Assembly: GCF_001425235.1 (NCBI RefSeq)
Contig: NZ_LMEA01000011.1
Location: 967,693-1,031,692 of the forward strand
From: Devosia sp. Root413D1
GTDB taxonomy: Bacteria; Pseudomonadota; Alphaproteobacteria; Rhizobiales; Devosiaceae
DNA length: 64,000 bases
Direction: 5' to 3'
The notes beneath the pieces are model-generated. The model worked only from the letters and a program-made list of their open reading frames with translations, made no database searches and had not been told where the DNA came from. Shown piece by piece: positions 42,118 through 51,002 of this stretch; position 1 is the first letter of the stretch, and every line of letters begins with the position of its first letter. The position numbers were made by a program, and so were the translations under genes.

Positions 42118-42360
42118 TCAGCCTCCGACCTCACCCGCGTTCGGCTCTGCGGCTCGGAAATACCATCGCAGAAGATATGCGCTGTAAGCATTGGCGGCTG
42201 AGACGACGAGCATCTCGCCTCCCTCTTCGATCAGGCCAAGGATCCGGTCGGGGCGAAAGGCAAGGTCGTCGGGAAGAAGGCTGTGTAGGAAATCCACGCC
42301 GACCGCCAACGAACCCAGGATCCAGATCAGGGCCACCAGGAGCGCGGGAGACAGTCGCAC
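42118..42360 (-). CDS. Possible 80-residue membrane protein
   Basis: (V)RLSPALLVALIWILGSLAVG..., one strong hydrophobic span (about 4-25), then LIEEGGEMLVVSAANAYSAYLLRWY, a second amphipathic or membrane segment. GTG at 42360 with GGAAG just ahead. It could be intact or the surviving end of a longer gene, because unrelated coding-like sequence begins exactly at its 5' end on the other strand. Confidence 0.45.
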   Translation of the reverse strand: MRLSPALLVALIWILGSLAVGVDFLHSLLPDDLAFRPDRILGLIEEGGEMLVVSAANAYSAYLLRWYFRAAEPNAGEVGG

Positions 42361-42467
42361 GCTTCCATAAGGTCTGGGCCGCGGAGAAGGAGAACCTGCC
42401 GCTGGCGCGCAAGGTGGTTGATGCCGTCGACGCGCATTTAGGCCGCGTGCCCATCGCCAGAACCTGA
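42360..42467 (+). pseudogene. Coding-like fragment without a start
   Basis: The plus-strand frame reads RFHKVWAAEKENLPLARKVVDAVDAHLG and stops at 42467. It looks like the C-terminus of a real protein whose 5' part is missing. It abuts the reverse-strand gene at 42360. I cannot name the parent gene. Confidence 0.3.
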
Positions 42468-42491
42468 GCCAGCTCCTCCGATGCACGCCCC

Positions 42492-43331
42492 CTACGCCAC
42501 CACCTGCCGCCCCCGGATGATCGCCGAGGCCGCCGCCGGGTCCGGCGGCAGCACCGCGCCCTTCAGGGCGATCGAGTAGGGCTGGGTCGGGTGTTCCAGC
42601 ACCGTGCGCGCGTCGCCGCTTTCGATCACCTTGCCCTTCTGCATGATGATCACCCGGTCCGAGATGTAGTAGGCGGTCGCCAAATCGTGGGTGATGTAGA
42701 TGATCGAGACCTTCAGCTCGTCGCGCAGGTCGCGGAACAGGTTGACGATCGACATGCGGAGCGACGCATCGACCATCGAGACGGGCTCGTCGGCGACGAT
42801 CAGCTTGGGGTTGGGGATCAGCGCGCGGGCCACCGCGATGCGCTGCAGCTGGCCGCCGGAGAGCTCGTGCGAATAGCGGCCACGCACCTCGGCCAGCGAT
42901 AGCCCGACCCGCTGCAGGGCCGCGTCGGCAGCGGCTTCGCGGGCCCCGCGGTTGCTGGCGCCGAGGAAGCGATGGGCGGTAGCGAACAGGTATTCGTCGA
43001 GCCGCGTCAACGGGTTGAACGCCTCGAACGGGTTCTGGAACACCGGCTGCACCTTGGCCATGAAGGCCTCGCGCGCCGCCCGGCCGCGGATCGCCGCGAC
43101 GTCGGTGCCGTCGAAACTGAGCTGCCCAGAACTCGGCACTTCATTACCGAGCATCATCTTGGCGAGGGTCGATTTGCCGGAGCCGGATTCGCCGACAATG
43201 GCGAAGATCTCGGGCTTGTCGGCGCTGAGCGCAAAGTTGACATCGTCCACCGCCTTCATCGAGCGGCGGGAGAAAAACCCGCCGACCGGGAAGAGCTTGG
43301 TGACATGGTCGAGCCGCAACAGGTCGGTCAT
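42492..43331 (-). CDS. ABC transporter ATPase, Opp/DppF type
   Basis: 279 residues: Walker A GESGSGKST, Q-loop QPVFQNPFEAFNP, signature LSGGQLQR, Walker B LIVADEPVS, H-loop ITHD. It is the second ATPase of a five-gene uptake system (order of transcription: substrate-binding protein, permease, permease, ATPase, ATPase). Its ATG overlaps the previous stop (ATGA). The neighbouring GH39 glycosidase suggests oligosaccharide rather than peptide uptake. Confidence 0.92.
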   Translation of the reverse strand: MTDLLRLDHVTKLFPVGGFFSRRSMKAVDDVNFALSADKPEIFAIVGESGSGKSTLAKMMLGNEVPSSGQLSFDGTDVAAIRGRAAREAFMAKVQPVFQNPFEAFNPLTRLDEYLFATAHRFLGASNRGAREAAADAALQRVGLSLAEVRGRYSHELSGGQLQRIAVARALIPNPKLIVADEPVSMVDASLRMSIVNLFRDLRDELKVSIIYITHDLATAYYISDRVIIMQKGKVIESGDARTVLEHPTQPYSIALKGAVLPPDPAAASAIIRGRQVVA

Positions 43332-44359
43332 GCTGCCACCACCTCGCCGGCGCGGAAGCAGGCGACACGGCCGCCGGTGGCGCTGGGCTGCATGAGCGGG
43401 ACCTCCCTGGAACAACGCTCGATGGCGAGCGGGCAGCGCGGATGGAAGCGGCAGCCGCTCGGTGGATCGGAGAGCGCGGGGGGCTTGCCCGGCAGGCTTT
43501 TGCGCACCCGCACATCGCCGATGCGCGGCAGGCTGCCGATCAGGTGCGCGGTATAGGGATGCTGCGGATTGTCGAACAGCGCCTGGGTCGCCCCCTCCTC
43601 CGCCAACCGCCCGGCATACATGATGGCCAGCCGATCGGTGATCGCCGCGTGGACGCTCATGTCGTGGGTGACGAAGATGATCGAGGCCTGCATGCGGGCC
43701 TGCACATCCTTGATCAGGCCCAGCACATCCTGCTGCACCAGCACATCGAGCGCCGTGGTGGGCTCGTCCGCGATGATGAACTCGGGCTCGCACACTGTCG
43801 CGAGCGCAATGGTGATGCGCTGCCGCATGCCGCCCGAAAGCTGGTGCGGGAAGGCTTCGAGCACATCGGGGTCGAGCCCCAGCCGCTCGAGATGCTGGCG
43901 CACCTTGCTCCAGAACGCCGCGCCACCCAGCCCCATATGGCGATAGGCGAAATCGTGGAACGAGTGCTTCACCCGGCGCACCGGGTTCAACACGTTCATC
44001 GAGCCCTGCATGATGTAGCTGAGGTGGCGCCAGCGCGCCGGCTTCAGCTGCTCGGGCTCGCCATAGACATCGATGCTCTGGCCGCCGAAATCGAACTTCA
44101 CCGAGCCTTCGATCACCCGCATCGGCGGGCGGATGGCGCCGGCCAGCGTCTTGATCAGCGAACTCTTGCCGCTCGAGGATTCCCCGGCAATGCCGTAGAC
44201 CTCGTTGCGCTGCACGGTGAGGCTGATGTCGTCGACCGCCCGCACCTCGCGGCGCACCCCGAAGTGTTCGTTGATGTAATAGGCCTTAAGCCCTTCGACG
44301 GTCAGCACATTCTTGGGCGCCACGGCGGTCTTTTTGGCCTTGCTGAGAACTTCGTGCAT
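43328..44359 (-). CDS. ABC transporter ATPase, Opp/DppD type
   Basis: 343 residues: Walker A is GESSSGKSS (Ser in place of the usual Gly in GESGSGKS), signature LSGGMRQR, Walker B FIIADEPTT, H-loop VTHD, and the C-terminal oligopeptide/dipeptide extension with GCRFHPRCPLAIERC (Cys motif that may hold a Fe-S cluster). It starts 1 base after the permease stop, with weak separate signals, so the operon is tightly coupled. Confidence 0.92.
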   Translation of the reverse strand: MHEVLSKAKKTAVAPKNVLTVEGLKAYYINEHFGVRREVRAVDDISLTVQRNEVYGIAGESSSGKSSLIKTLAGAIRPPMRVIEGSVKFDFGGQSIDVYGEPEQLKPARWRHLSYIMQGSMNVLNPVRRVKHSFHDFAYRHMGLGGAAFWSKVRQHLERLGLDPDVLEAFPHQLSGGMRQRITIALATVCEPEFIIADEPTTALDVLVQQDVLGLIKDVQARMQASIIFVTHDMSVHAAITDRLAIMYAGRLAEEGATQALFDNPQHPYTAHLIGSLPRIGDVRVRKSLPGKPPALSDPPSGCRFHPRCPLAIERCSREVPLMQPSATGGRVACFRAGEVVAA

Positions 44360-44360
44360 G

Positions 44361-45215
44361 TCAGGCTCCCATCCGGGCGAGCCGGCTGCGCGGATCGATA
44401 TATTCGTTGACCGACATGGCCAGCATGAACAGGCCAAGGAACAGGATGACGACGAAAACCATCGGCACCGCGATCCACCACCAGATGCCGGCAACCATCG
44501 CCGAGTGGGCATTGGCCCAGTAGATCATCCCGCCGATGGTCGGCCGGTTGATGTCGGAAAAGCCGAGGATCGACAGCGTCACCTCGAGGCCGATGGCCCA
44601 GATCAGGTTGTTCATGGTGGTGTAAAAGACGATCGGCATGACGTAGGGCAGATGCTCGCGGAACAGGATCTTCCCGGTCCGCATGCCCGAGAACACCGCT
44701 TGGCGGGTGAACTCGCGATTGCGCAGCGACAGCGCCACCGAGCGGATCAGCCGGCTGTCATGCTGCCAGCCGAGCAGCGCCGCGGTGACCGCGAGGATCG
44801 GCCAGCTCATCTGGTCGCGCAGCACGAACACGAGGAGCAGCAGGATCGGGATGTTGGGCAGCGCGTTCAGCGTGTCGTTGATCGCCATGATCACCTGATC
44901 GACGCGGCCGCCGAGATAGCCCGAGACGAGGCCGACAGTGATGGCGATGACGCGGCTGACCAGGGCCACGACAACGCCGAACATCAGCGTGTTCCGCATG
45001 GAGGCCGCCAGCTGCCAGAACAGATCCTGGCCGCGCGAATTGGTACCCAGCCAGTACTCGGCCGAAGGCGGCATGTCGGGGATGACGACATAGGTCATCA
45101 TCTCGTCATAGGGCGCAAAGAACGAGGCGACGACGAGCGCCAGGATCACTGCGAGGAAGATCGCGCCGACCAGGAACTCGCGATTGTAGCGCAAGAGGTC
45201 AATGAGAATCTTCAT
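44361..45215 (-). CDS. ABC transporter permease, Opp/DppC type
   Basis: 284 residues, six membrane spans. The N-terminal loop YWLGTNSRGQDLFWQLAASMRNTL and the EAA-like loop REFTRQAVFSGMRTGKILFREHLPYVMPIVFYTTM identify the DppC group. It sits 4 bases after the DppB-type gene. Confidence 0.92.
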   Translation of the reverse strand: MKILIDLLRYNREFLVGAIFLAVILALVVASFFAPYDEMMTYVVIPDMPPSAEYWLGTNSRGQDLFWQLAASMRNTLMFGVVVALVSRVIAITVGLVSGYLGGRVDQVIMAINDTLNALPNIPILLLLVFVLRDQMSWPILAVTAALLGWQHDSRLIRSVALSLRNREFTRQAVFSGMRTGKILFREHLPYVMPIVFYTTMNNLIWAIGLEVTLSILGFSDINRPTIGGMIYWANAHSAMVAGIWWWIAVPMVFVVILFLGLFMLAMSVNEYIDPRSRLARMGA

Positions 45216-45219
45216 GGCG

Positions 45220-46224
45220 CTACCCCAGTTTCACGCGCGGATCGATGAGCGGATAGAGAACATCGATGATGAACACGGCGGTGGCCACGGCGATGATCGC
45301 GATGGTGGTGACGCCGAGCACCAGGCTGTAGTCGCCGGCATAGATGCCCGCGACGAGGAGCTTGCCCATCCCCGGATAGTTGAAGACGAACTCGACGATG
45401 ACAGCGCCGCCGAACACATGGCCCAGCGTCAGCGCCAGGCCCGTGACCTGCGGCAGCATGGCGTTGCGCGCCACATATTGCGAAAACATCGTCCGGCCGG
45501 GGACACCCGCCAGTTCGGCGTAGACCACGTGATCCTCGGTGACGATGTTGGAGACCAGCGAGCGCATCGAGATGAACCAGCCGCCCAGCCCGACACAGAC
45601 CAGCGTCAATGCCGGCAGCGTGCCGTGGACGATCACCGAGGAGACGTACTCCCAGGTGAAGCCCGGCTCGAGATTCAGTTGCGCCCCGCCGCTGATCGGC
45701 AGGACGGGCCAGAGGTAGCCGAAGACGATGATCATGCTCAGCCCCACGATGTAGGTGGGGATCGGCTGCATCGACATCACGAACACGCCCAGGACCTTGA
45801 GCGGGCGGTTGTCGCGGAAATAGCCGGCGAGCGCGCCGAAAAGATTTCCCAGGGTCCAGGAGAACAGCGTCGCGAGGGTCAGCAGCCCGACCGTCCACGG
45901 CAGGGCACGGCCGATCACGGTGCTCACCGGGGTCGGGAAGGCAGAGAGCGACGGGCCGAAATCGCCTGTCAGGACGCGGCCCCAGAAGGTGAAGTACTGA
46001 TCGAGCAGCGAACCACCCGTGCCGTAGAGCTCGCGCAGGGACTCGCGCAGCAACTCGACCGAACGCGGATCGGTATTGCCGAAACTGGTGAGCAGCGACA
46101 CCGTCTGCTCGATCGGATCGACCGGTGAGAAGTGCGCGATAAGGAATGACAGTGTCACGCCCGTGAACACCACGAACAGGAACTGGCCAAAGCGCTTCAT
46201 GAGATAGATGAGAAAGCCGTGCAT
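45220..46224 (-). CDS. ABC transporter permease, Opp/DppB type
   Basis: 334 residues, six spans: FLIYLMKRFGQFLFVVFTGVTLSFLIAHFSPVDP at the start, and the EAA loop EDHVVYAELAGVPGRTMFSQYVARNAMLPQVTG. It forms the channel with the next permease. A 71-base gap separates it from the binding-protein gene. Confidence 0.92.
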   Translation of the reverse strand: MHGFLIYLMKRFGQFLFVVFTGVTLSFLIAHFSPVDPIEQTVSLLTSFGNTDPRSVELLRESLRELYGTGGSLLDQYFTFWGRVLTGDFGPSLSAFPTPVSTVIGRALPWTVGLLTLATLFSWTLGNLFGALAGYFRDNRPLKVLGVFVMSMQPIPTYIVGLSMIIVFGYLWPVLPISGGAQLNLEPGFTWEYVSSVIVHGTLPALTLVCVGLGGWFISMRSLVSNIVTEDHVVYAELAGVPGRTMFSQYVARNAMLPQVTGLALTLGHVFGGAVIVEFVFNYPGMGKLLVAGIYAGDYSLVLGVTTIAIIAVATAVFIIDVLYPLIDPRVKLG

Positions 46225-46295
46225 CCCGCCTCTCGGATCAGTTGGATCGGAGCGGACCAGCCGGAGTTACCGGCTGGTCCAGGTGCGTTGTGGGT

Positions 46296-48188
46296 TTACT
46301 GCGCCGCAGGCGTGGCGGCCTTCAGGCTCACCACCATGTAGCGGATGTTCGACCAGTTCGGGCCGGATGCCGAGTACGGGTTGTCGATGCTCGGGTAGTT
46401 GGTCCAGTAGGTCGTGTCGAACGGCGCGAACTTGTTGTAGGCCATCAGCGGGATCATCGGCATTTCCTCGACGGCGAGCTTGAGGAAATCCTGACCCAGC
46501 TGCTTCACCTCGGGTGCGTCGAAGGCGACCGTGCGGTTGCGCTCGATGATCTCGTCGAGGCGTGGATCCTCCCAGCGCTGCAGGTTGCGCGGCGGTTGGA
46601 TCTCGCCCACCGGCTTGATGAACTCCGAGTGATAGCTATCGAGGAAGAAGCTGAGGTCGGGGTGGCCGCCCCAGGTCTCGATCGACCAGGCAATGACCGT
46701 CTCGAAGTCGCCGGTGCCGAGCCGCTGACCGTGTGTCGGTCCGGCAACGTCGACTTTGGCGTCGATGCCGGCCTGGGTCCACTGCTGGGCGATCGCCGTG
46801 CCGGCGCGGGCCAGCGTCGGGATGGCGTCGCCTTCGACCTGCACCCGGATGGTGAAGGGCGTGCCGTCGGGCTTCATCCAGCGGTTGCCCTGCTTGGTGA
46901 AGCCGGCCTTCTGCAGCAACTCGGTCGCCGCCTGCACGTCCTGCTTCCACCAGCCGAAGCCGAAGGTGCGCTTGAGCTGCTCCGGATCGGTCGGGATCTG
47001 GTCGCCCCATTGCGGGCGCACCATCTTGGCGAGCTGCTCGGCAATGGTCGGATCGTACGGCTTGATCTTGCGGGTGCCGGTATCCAGCTCGAAATTGGTC
47101 AGCCAATCCTGCATCGGCACGAAATAGTCCTCGGGCGCCGACCCGGTCGGCGGGGTGGCGAGAGCCGAGAGGTTCGCCGCACCGCGATAGGAGCCGAGCG
47201 CCACGGCGCGGATATCGATCAGCAGCGCCAGGGCCCAACGGACGTCCTTGTTGTCGAATGGCGCCTTCTTGGTGTTGAACAGCACCGAAGGCAGCGTCGG
47301 ATCGGGATGCGCATAGGGGAAGCCGGCGAGCCAGGCGGCAGCGCTCGGGTTATCCTTCATGATCGAGAACATGCCTTCCGGCGTGATGTCGTTGATCACG
47401 TCGAGGTTGTGGTTGCGCTGTTCGATGACGCGGGCTTCGGGGTTGCCGGCGGCGCGGTACACCACGTACTTCACCTGCGGCTGGCCCCAATCCATGCCGA
47501 TCGTGGTGCGCTGCCAATCGTCGCGCAGCTTCCAGATCGTCCAGTTGCCCGCCTTGTCGTAGCTGTGGAGCACGTAGGCGCTCAGCGATACCGGCGGGTT
47601 GAAGTCATAGGCCAGCGGATCGGCGACCTTCTCGAAGATATGCTTGGGCATGATCCAGGCGGCGTTCCAGCGCACTGTGAACAGGGCATGGAAACGTGAG
47701 TTCGGCGCCTTGAGCTTGAAGACCACCGTGTCGCGATCCGGCGCTTCCACCGAGGCGACGTTGACGCCGAATGCTGCTGCCCAGTTCATGCCGGGGTGAT
47801 CGATCAGCGTCTGGACGGTGTAGACCACGTCATCGGCAGTAAACTCGACGCCGTCGCTCCAGTAGACGCCCTGGCGCAGCTTGACCGTCATCTCGGTGAA
47901 GTCGGCATTGTAGATGGGCGGCTCGGTGGCGAGCGCGTTCTGCCAGGGGTTGGGGCCACCCTCGGGGTTGATGAACCAGAAGGTGTCAGCCGATAGCTGC
48001 TGCGTGCCGTTCGTGGTGGCGCCGCCGCCCGGCGCCCAGATGTTGAACCAGTCGGCGTTCTGCGCCGTCGGCCCCTGAATGATCAGCGCCTCGTTACGCG
48101 GAATGCCGGCGATAAAATCCTGCGCCAAGGCCGGCAGCGCCAATAATGACGCCACCGCCGCGACGGCGATTGTCCTTAGAAACTTCAT
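46296..48188 (-). CDS. Solute-binding protein family 5 (oligosaccharide/peptide)
   Basis: 630 residues with a signal peptide (MKFLRTIAVAAVASLLALPALAQ). The SBP_bac_5 fold shows GVYWSDGVEFTADDVVYTVQTL, FKLKAPNSRFHALFTVRW, LPSVLFNTKKAPFDNKDVRWALALLIDIRAVALG and RVQVEGDAIPTLARAGTAIAQQWTQAGID. It is longer than dipeptide-binding members (about 530) and similar in size to cluster C proteins that bind cello- or xylo-oligosaccharides. It is first in the ABC operon and divergent from the GH39 gene. Confidence 0.9.
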   Translation of the reverse strand: MKFLRTIAVAAVASLLALPALAQDFIAGIPRNEALIIQGPTAQNADWFNIWAPGGGATTNGTQQLSADTFWFINPEGGPNPWQNALATEPPIYNADFTEMTVKLRQGVYWSDGVEFTADDVVYTVQTLIDHPGMNWAAAFGVNVASVEAPDRDTVVFKLKAPNSRFHALFTVRWNAAWIMPKHIFEKVADPLAYDFNPPVSLSAYVLHSYDKAGNWTIWKLRDDWQRTTIGMDWGQPQVKYVVYRAAGNPEARVIEQRNHNLDVINDITPEGMFSIMKDNPSAAAWLAGFPYAHPDPTLPSVLFNTKKAPFDNKDVRWALALLIDIRAVALGSYRGAANLSALATPPTGSAPEDYFVPMQDWLTNFELDTGTRKIKPYDPTIAEQLAKMVRPQWGDQIPTDPEQLKRTFGFGWWKQDVQAATELLQKAGFTKQGNRWMKPDGTPFTIRVQVEGDAIPTLARAGTAIAQQWTQAGIDAKVDVAGPTHGQRLGTGDFETVIAWSIETWGGHPDLSFFLDSYHSEFIKPVGEIQPPRNLQRWEDPRLDEIIERNRTVAFDAPEVKQLGQDFLKLAVEEMPMIPLMAYNKFAPFDTTYWTNYPSIDNPYSASGPNWSNIRYMVVSLKAATPAAQ

Positions 48189-48575
48189 CTTGCTGTTCCT
48201 CCCGGCTCGCAGGCGAGCCCCGTTTTTCGTCGGATCGATGAAAGACTTAGAGACCCGAGCCTGCCTTCCTGGCCTCGCTATCGAGGTCCCGGAAGCGCCT
48301 GGCAGGCAACGGTCTCACGGCGATCTTTATCGACAATTTGCACGCACTCGGCAACCCTCTTCCGCAAAAATCCGCAGAAAATGCCGGAAATCCTGACATG
48401 ACAGCGCTTCTGCGTACCGTGCGTCCGAACGTATTATTGACAAAATAGCTGTTTGCCATAGGTTGCGACAGCGATGGCGAAGCTTCTCCTCGCGAGAAAA
48501 GTCGCCTGGTCATGACACCGCGATCGGCCAGACCTCGGGAGGGGTCCGGCGCAGCAGCGCCAGCAAGGAAGAGAA
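48189..48575. promoter_or_regulatory. Shared promoter region of the ABC operon and GH39 gene
   Basis: A 387-base divergent spacer. TTATTGACAAAAT (48434-48446) contains a -35-like TTGACA, with TAGGTT 16 bases on. The identical 13-mer lies ahead of the Gfo/Idh-gntR operon (52069-52081, minus strand), and TTATTGACAA recurs ahead of the dehydratase operon (52206). Confidence 0.55.
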
Positions 48576-50180
48576 ATGAGCAGTTCTATTGACGTGAGCA
48601 TTGCGGTTCACGCCGACCGTCGTACCGGGCCCTACAAGCCGCTGTGGAACTGGTTCGGCTATGACGAGCCGAACTACACCTATTCGGAGCACGGCAAGAA
48701 GCTGCTGCGCGAGCTGACCGAGCTCAGCCCCGAGCCGCCTCGCATCCGCACCCATAACCTCTTGACCAGCGGCGACGGCCTGCCGGCGCTGAAATGGGGC
48801 TCGACCAACGCCTATACCGAAGATGCCAACGGCAAGCCGGTCTATGACTGGACCGTCATGGACAAGATCTTCGACGCCTATGTCGAGGCGGGCAATATCC
48901 CGCTGGTGCAGATCGGCTTCACCCCCGAGGCGCTGTCGGATTTCGACGGCGAATACCGCCACCATTGGGCGCCCAACGACAAATACGCCACCATCACCAC
49001 CGGCTGGACCGCGCCGCCGAACGATCTGAAGAAGTGGGGCGACCTGATCGAGGCCTGGGCCAACCACATGGCCGAGCGCTATGGCCGCGACGTGGTCGAG
49101 AGCTGGCCGTGGGAAGTGTGGAACGAGCCCGACGGCCATTACTGGACCGGCACCATCCCGCAATTCTGCGAAATGTACGATGTCAGCGCCAGGGCGGTGA
49201 AGCGCGCCCTGCCCAAGGCCCGCGTCGGCGGCCCGCACGTCTGCGGCGGCTTCAACAGCCCCAAGGCCCAGACCTTCATGCGCGAGTTCCTGCAGCACGT
49301 GGTCGACCACAACTCGCCGATCGACTTCATCGCCTTCCACGCCAAGGGCAACCCGGTGGTCTACAAGGACCATGTGCGGATGGGCATCCACAAGCAGCTC
49401 AAGGACATCGACACCCATCTGGGGATCATCAATGAGTTCCCCTCGCTCAGGCACCTGCCGATCGTCATCGGCGAATCCGACCCCGAAGGCTGCGCCGCCT
49501 GCTCGGCCCGCTACCACCCGCAGAACGGCTATCGGAACGGGCCGCTCTACGGCGTCTATGTGGTCGAAAGCATGCTGCGCACCTATGAGCTGGCGGCGCG
49601 CGCCAACCTCACCATCGAGGGCGCCGTCACCTGGGCTTTCCTGTTCGACGACCAGCCCTGGTTCGACGGCTTCCGCGATCTCGCCACCAACGGCGTCGAC
49701 AAGGCGGTGCTGAACGGCTTCCGCATGCTGGGCAAGCTCGGCGGCGACTGGCTGGAGACAGCGAGTACGCAGCGCCAGCCGCTGGCCGACCTCGTGGCCG
49801 ATGGGGTACGCGGCGCGCCCGACGTTAACGTCGTCGCCACCCGCGACGACACCGGCGTCAGCGTCCTCGTCTATCACTACCACGATGACGACGAGGCCGG
49901 CCCGAGCGCCGAAGTGACGATCACCGTCGACGGCTGGACCGGCAAGGCCCCCGCCCTCCGCCACTACCGCATGGACGAAACCCATTCCAACGCCTTCGGC
50001 GTCTGGAAGGCGATGGGCAGCCCGCAGAACCCAACCAGCGCCCAATACGCCGAGCTCGAGGCCGCCGGCCAGCTGGCCGAAATCGAGACCGTCGGTGCGG
50101 TGGCAGTCGACAACGGCAAAATCCTGCTCCGCACCACGCTACCCCGCCAGGGCGTCTCCCTGCTGCGGCTCGAGGCGTAA
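48576..50180 (+). CDS. GH39-like glycosidase (beta-xylosidase type)
   Basis: 534 residues, cytoplasmic. TIM barrel with RIRTHNLLTSGDGLPALKW, DKIFDAYVEAGNIPLVQIGFTP, WPWEVWNEPDGHYWTG (acid/base Glu in NEP), DFIAFHAKGN, HLPIVIGESDPEGC (nucleophile region) and WAFLFDDQPWF; a C-terminal beta domain follows. The GH39 family includes beta-xylosidases and alpha-iduronidases. With the neighbouring ABC operon, it probably hydrolyses imported xylo-oligosaccharides. A strong terminator follows. Confidence 0.85.
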   Translation: MSSSIDVSIAVHADRRTGPYKPLWNWFGYDEPNYTYSEHGKKLLRELTELSPEPPRIRTHNLLTSGDGLPALKWGSTNAYTEDANGKPVYDWTVMDKIFDAYVEAGNIPLVQIGFTPEALSDFDGEYRHHWAPNDKYATITTGWTAPPNDLKKWGDLIEAWANHMAERYGRDVVESWPWEVWNEPDGHYWTGTIPQFCEMYDVSARAVKRALPKARVGGPHVCGGFNSPKAQTFMREFLQHVVDHNSPIDFIAFHAKGNPVVYKDHVRMGIHKQLKDIDTHLGIINEFPSLRHLPIVIGESDPEGCAACSARYHPQNGYRNGPLYGVYVVESMLRTYELAARANLTIEGAVTWAFLFDDQPWFDGFRDLATNGVDKAVLNGFRMLGKLGGDWLETASTQRQPLADLVADGVRGAPDVNVVATRDDTGVSVLVYHYHDDDEAGPSAEVTITVDGWTGKAPALRHYRMDETHSNAFGVWKAMGSPQNPTSAQYAELEAAGQLAEIETVGAVAVDNGKILLRTTLPRQGVSLLRLEA

Positions 50181-50190
50181 CGCCGAGCAG

Positions 50191-50227
50191 CAGCGCGCGC
50201 CGTCCTCCCACGGCGCGCGCTCATCTT
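50191..50227 (+). terminator. Rho-independent terminator of the GH39 gene
   Basis: Stem GCGCGCGCCGT / ACGGCGCGCGC with a 6-base loop, followed by TCATCTTTT, 10 bases after the stop. Confidence 0.85.
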
Positions 50228-50251
50228 TTGGGGGCATCGGCCTCTCAATAA

Positions 50252-50283
50252 TCCTCCCCCGCGTGGCGGGGGAGGATCACGGA
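50252..50283. repeat. CCTCCCCCGC palindromic intergenic repeat
   Basis: ATCCTCCCCCGCGTGGCGGGGGAGGAT forms a hairpin. Related CCTCCCCCGC-type pieces occur at 42063-42090 and 63838-63902. It is a common intergenic repeat style in this order. Confidence 0.6.
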
Positions 50284-50303
50284 GAGGCCGGTGTGCGCGC
50301 CCC

Positions 50304-50981
50304 TCAGCTCACGTGGCTCAGATAATTCCGCTTGCTCGGCTGCAGGTGGTCGACACACAGCTGCGCCAGCACCCAGTTGTCGCTGCCCTTCAGCATCTCG
50401 ATCATCAGCCGGTGGTGCTCGTGCGAGATCCGGAGTGAGGCCTTGTCGGCCATCGAGTTGGCGCGCACCGGCAGGCTGAGGCGCATGTAGAGCTCGATTG
50501 ATTGCACCAAATGCGAGTTGCCGCAGGCGCCGAACAGGGTCAGGTGGAAGCGGTCATTGGTTTCATGCACGCCGCGCAGGTACCCCGCCTCGATGTGCTG
50601 GCCGTGTTCCTCGTGGATGGCGCTGAGCTCGGCGATCAGCGCCTCGGGCGCCGGCAGCGGGATCCACAGCGCCGCCTGGCGCTGCAGCAATTCGCGCACG
50701 GCGTAGATCTCCTGCACCTCGCTTGGCGACAGCGAGCGCACGGTGGCGCCCTTGTTGCGCTCGCGCACCACGACGCCCATGCCTTCGAGCTGCACCAAAG
50801 CCTGGCGCGCGAAATGCCGGGTGACCTCGAAGCGGGCCAGCAGCATGTCCTCGGTGAGGCGGGTGCCCGGCGCCAGGCGGCCGAAGATGATGTCCTCTTC
50901 GAGCGCCCGCGCGATGGTGAGATCGTCGTGCTCGACGACGCCTGGCCTTATCTCGTCCCTGACCGTCAACTGGTCCTCCAA
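50304..50981 (-). CDS. GntR family regulator (FadR/FCD type)
   Basis: 225 residues: winged helix (IARALEEDIIFGRLAPGTRLTEDMLLARFEVTRHFARQALVQLEGMGVVV, about 20-75) and an FCD effector domain (EIYAVRELLQRQAALWI, HETNDRFHLTLFGACGN, SHEHHRLMIEML; the His residues can bind a metal and an organic acid). FCD members usually sense sugar acids. It is 21 bases downstream of the oxidoreductase gene in the same operon and is the natural candidate to bind the TTATTGACAA sites. Confidence 0.9.
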   Translation of the reverse strand: MEDQLTVRDEIRPGVVEHDDLTIARALEEDIIFGRLAPGTRLTEDMLLARFEVTRHFARQALVQLEGMGVVVRERNKGATVRSLSPSEVQEIYAVRELLQRQAALWIPLPAPEALIAELSAIHEEHGQHIEAGYLRGVHETNDRFHLTLFGACGNSHLVQSIELYMRLSLPVRANSMADKASLRISHEHHRLMIEMLKGSDNWVLAQLCVDHLQPSKRNYLSHVS

Positions 50982-51002
50982 CTGCTCGCGAAGCGCGCCA
51001 CG

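Noticed and set aside
48510..50045. 511-codon reverse frame opposite the GH39 gene
   Set aside because: It mirrors a well-recognised GH39 gene with clear motifs on the plus strand; its translation is low-complexity (Ala/Gly/Val/Asp/His) as expected of an antisense shadow in high-GC DNA.
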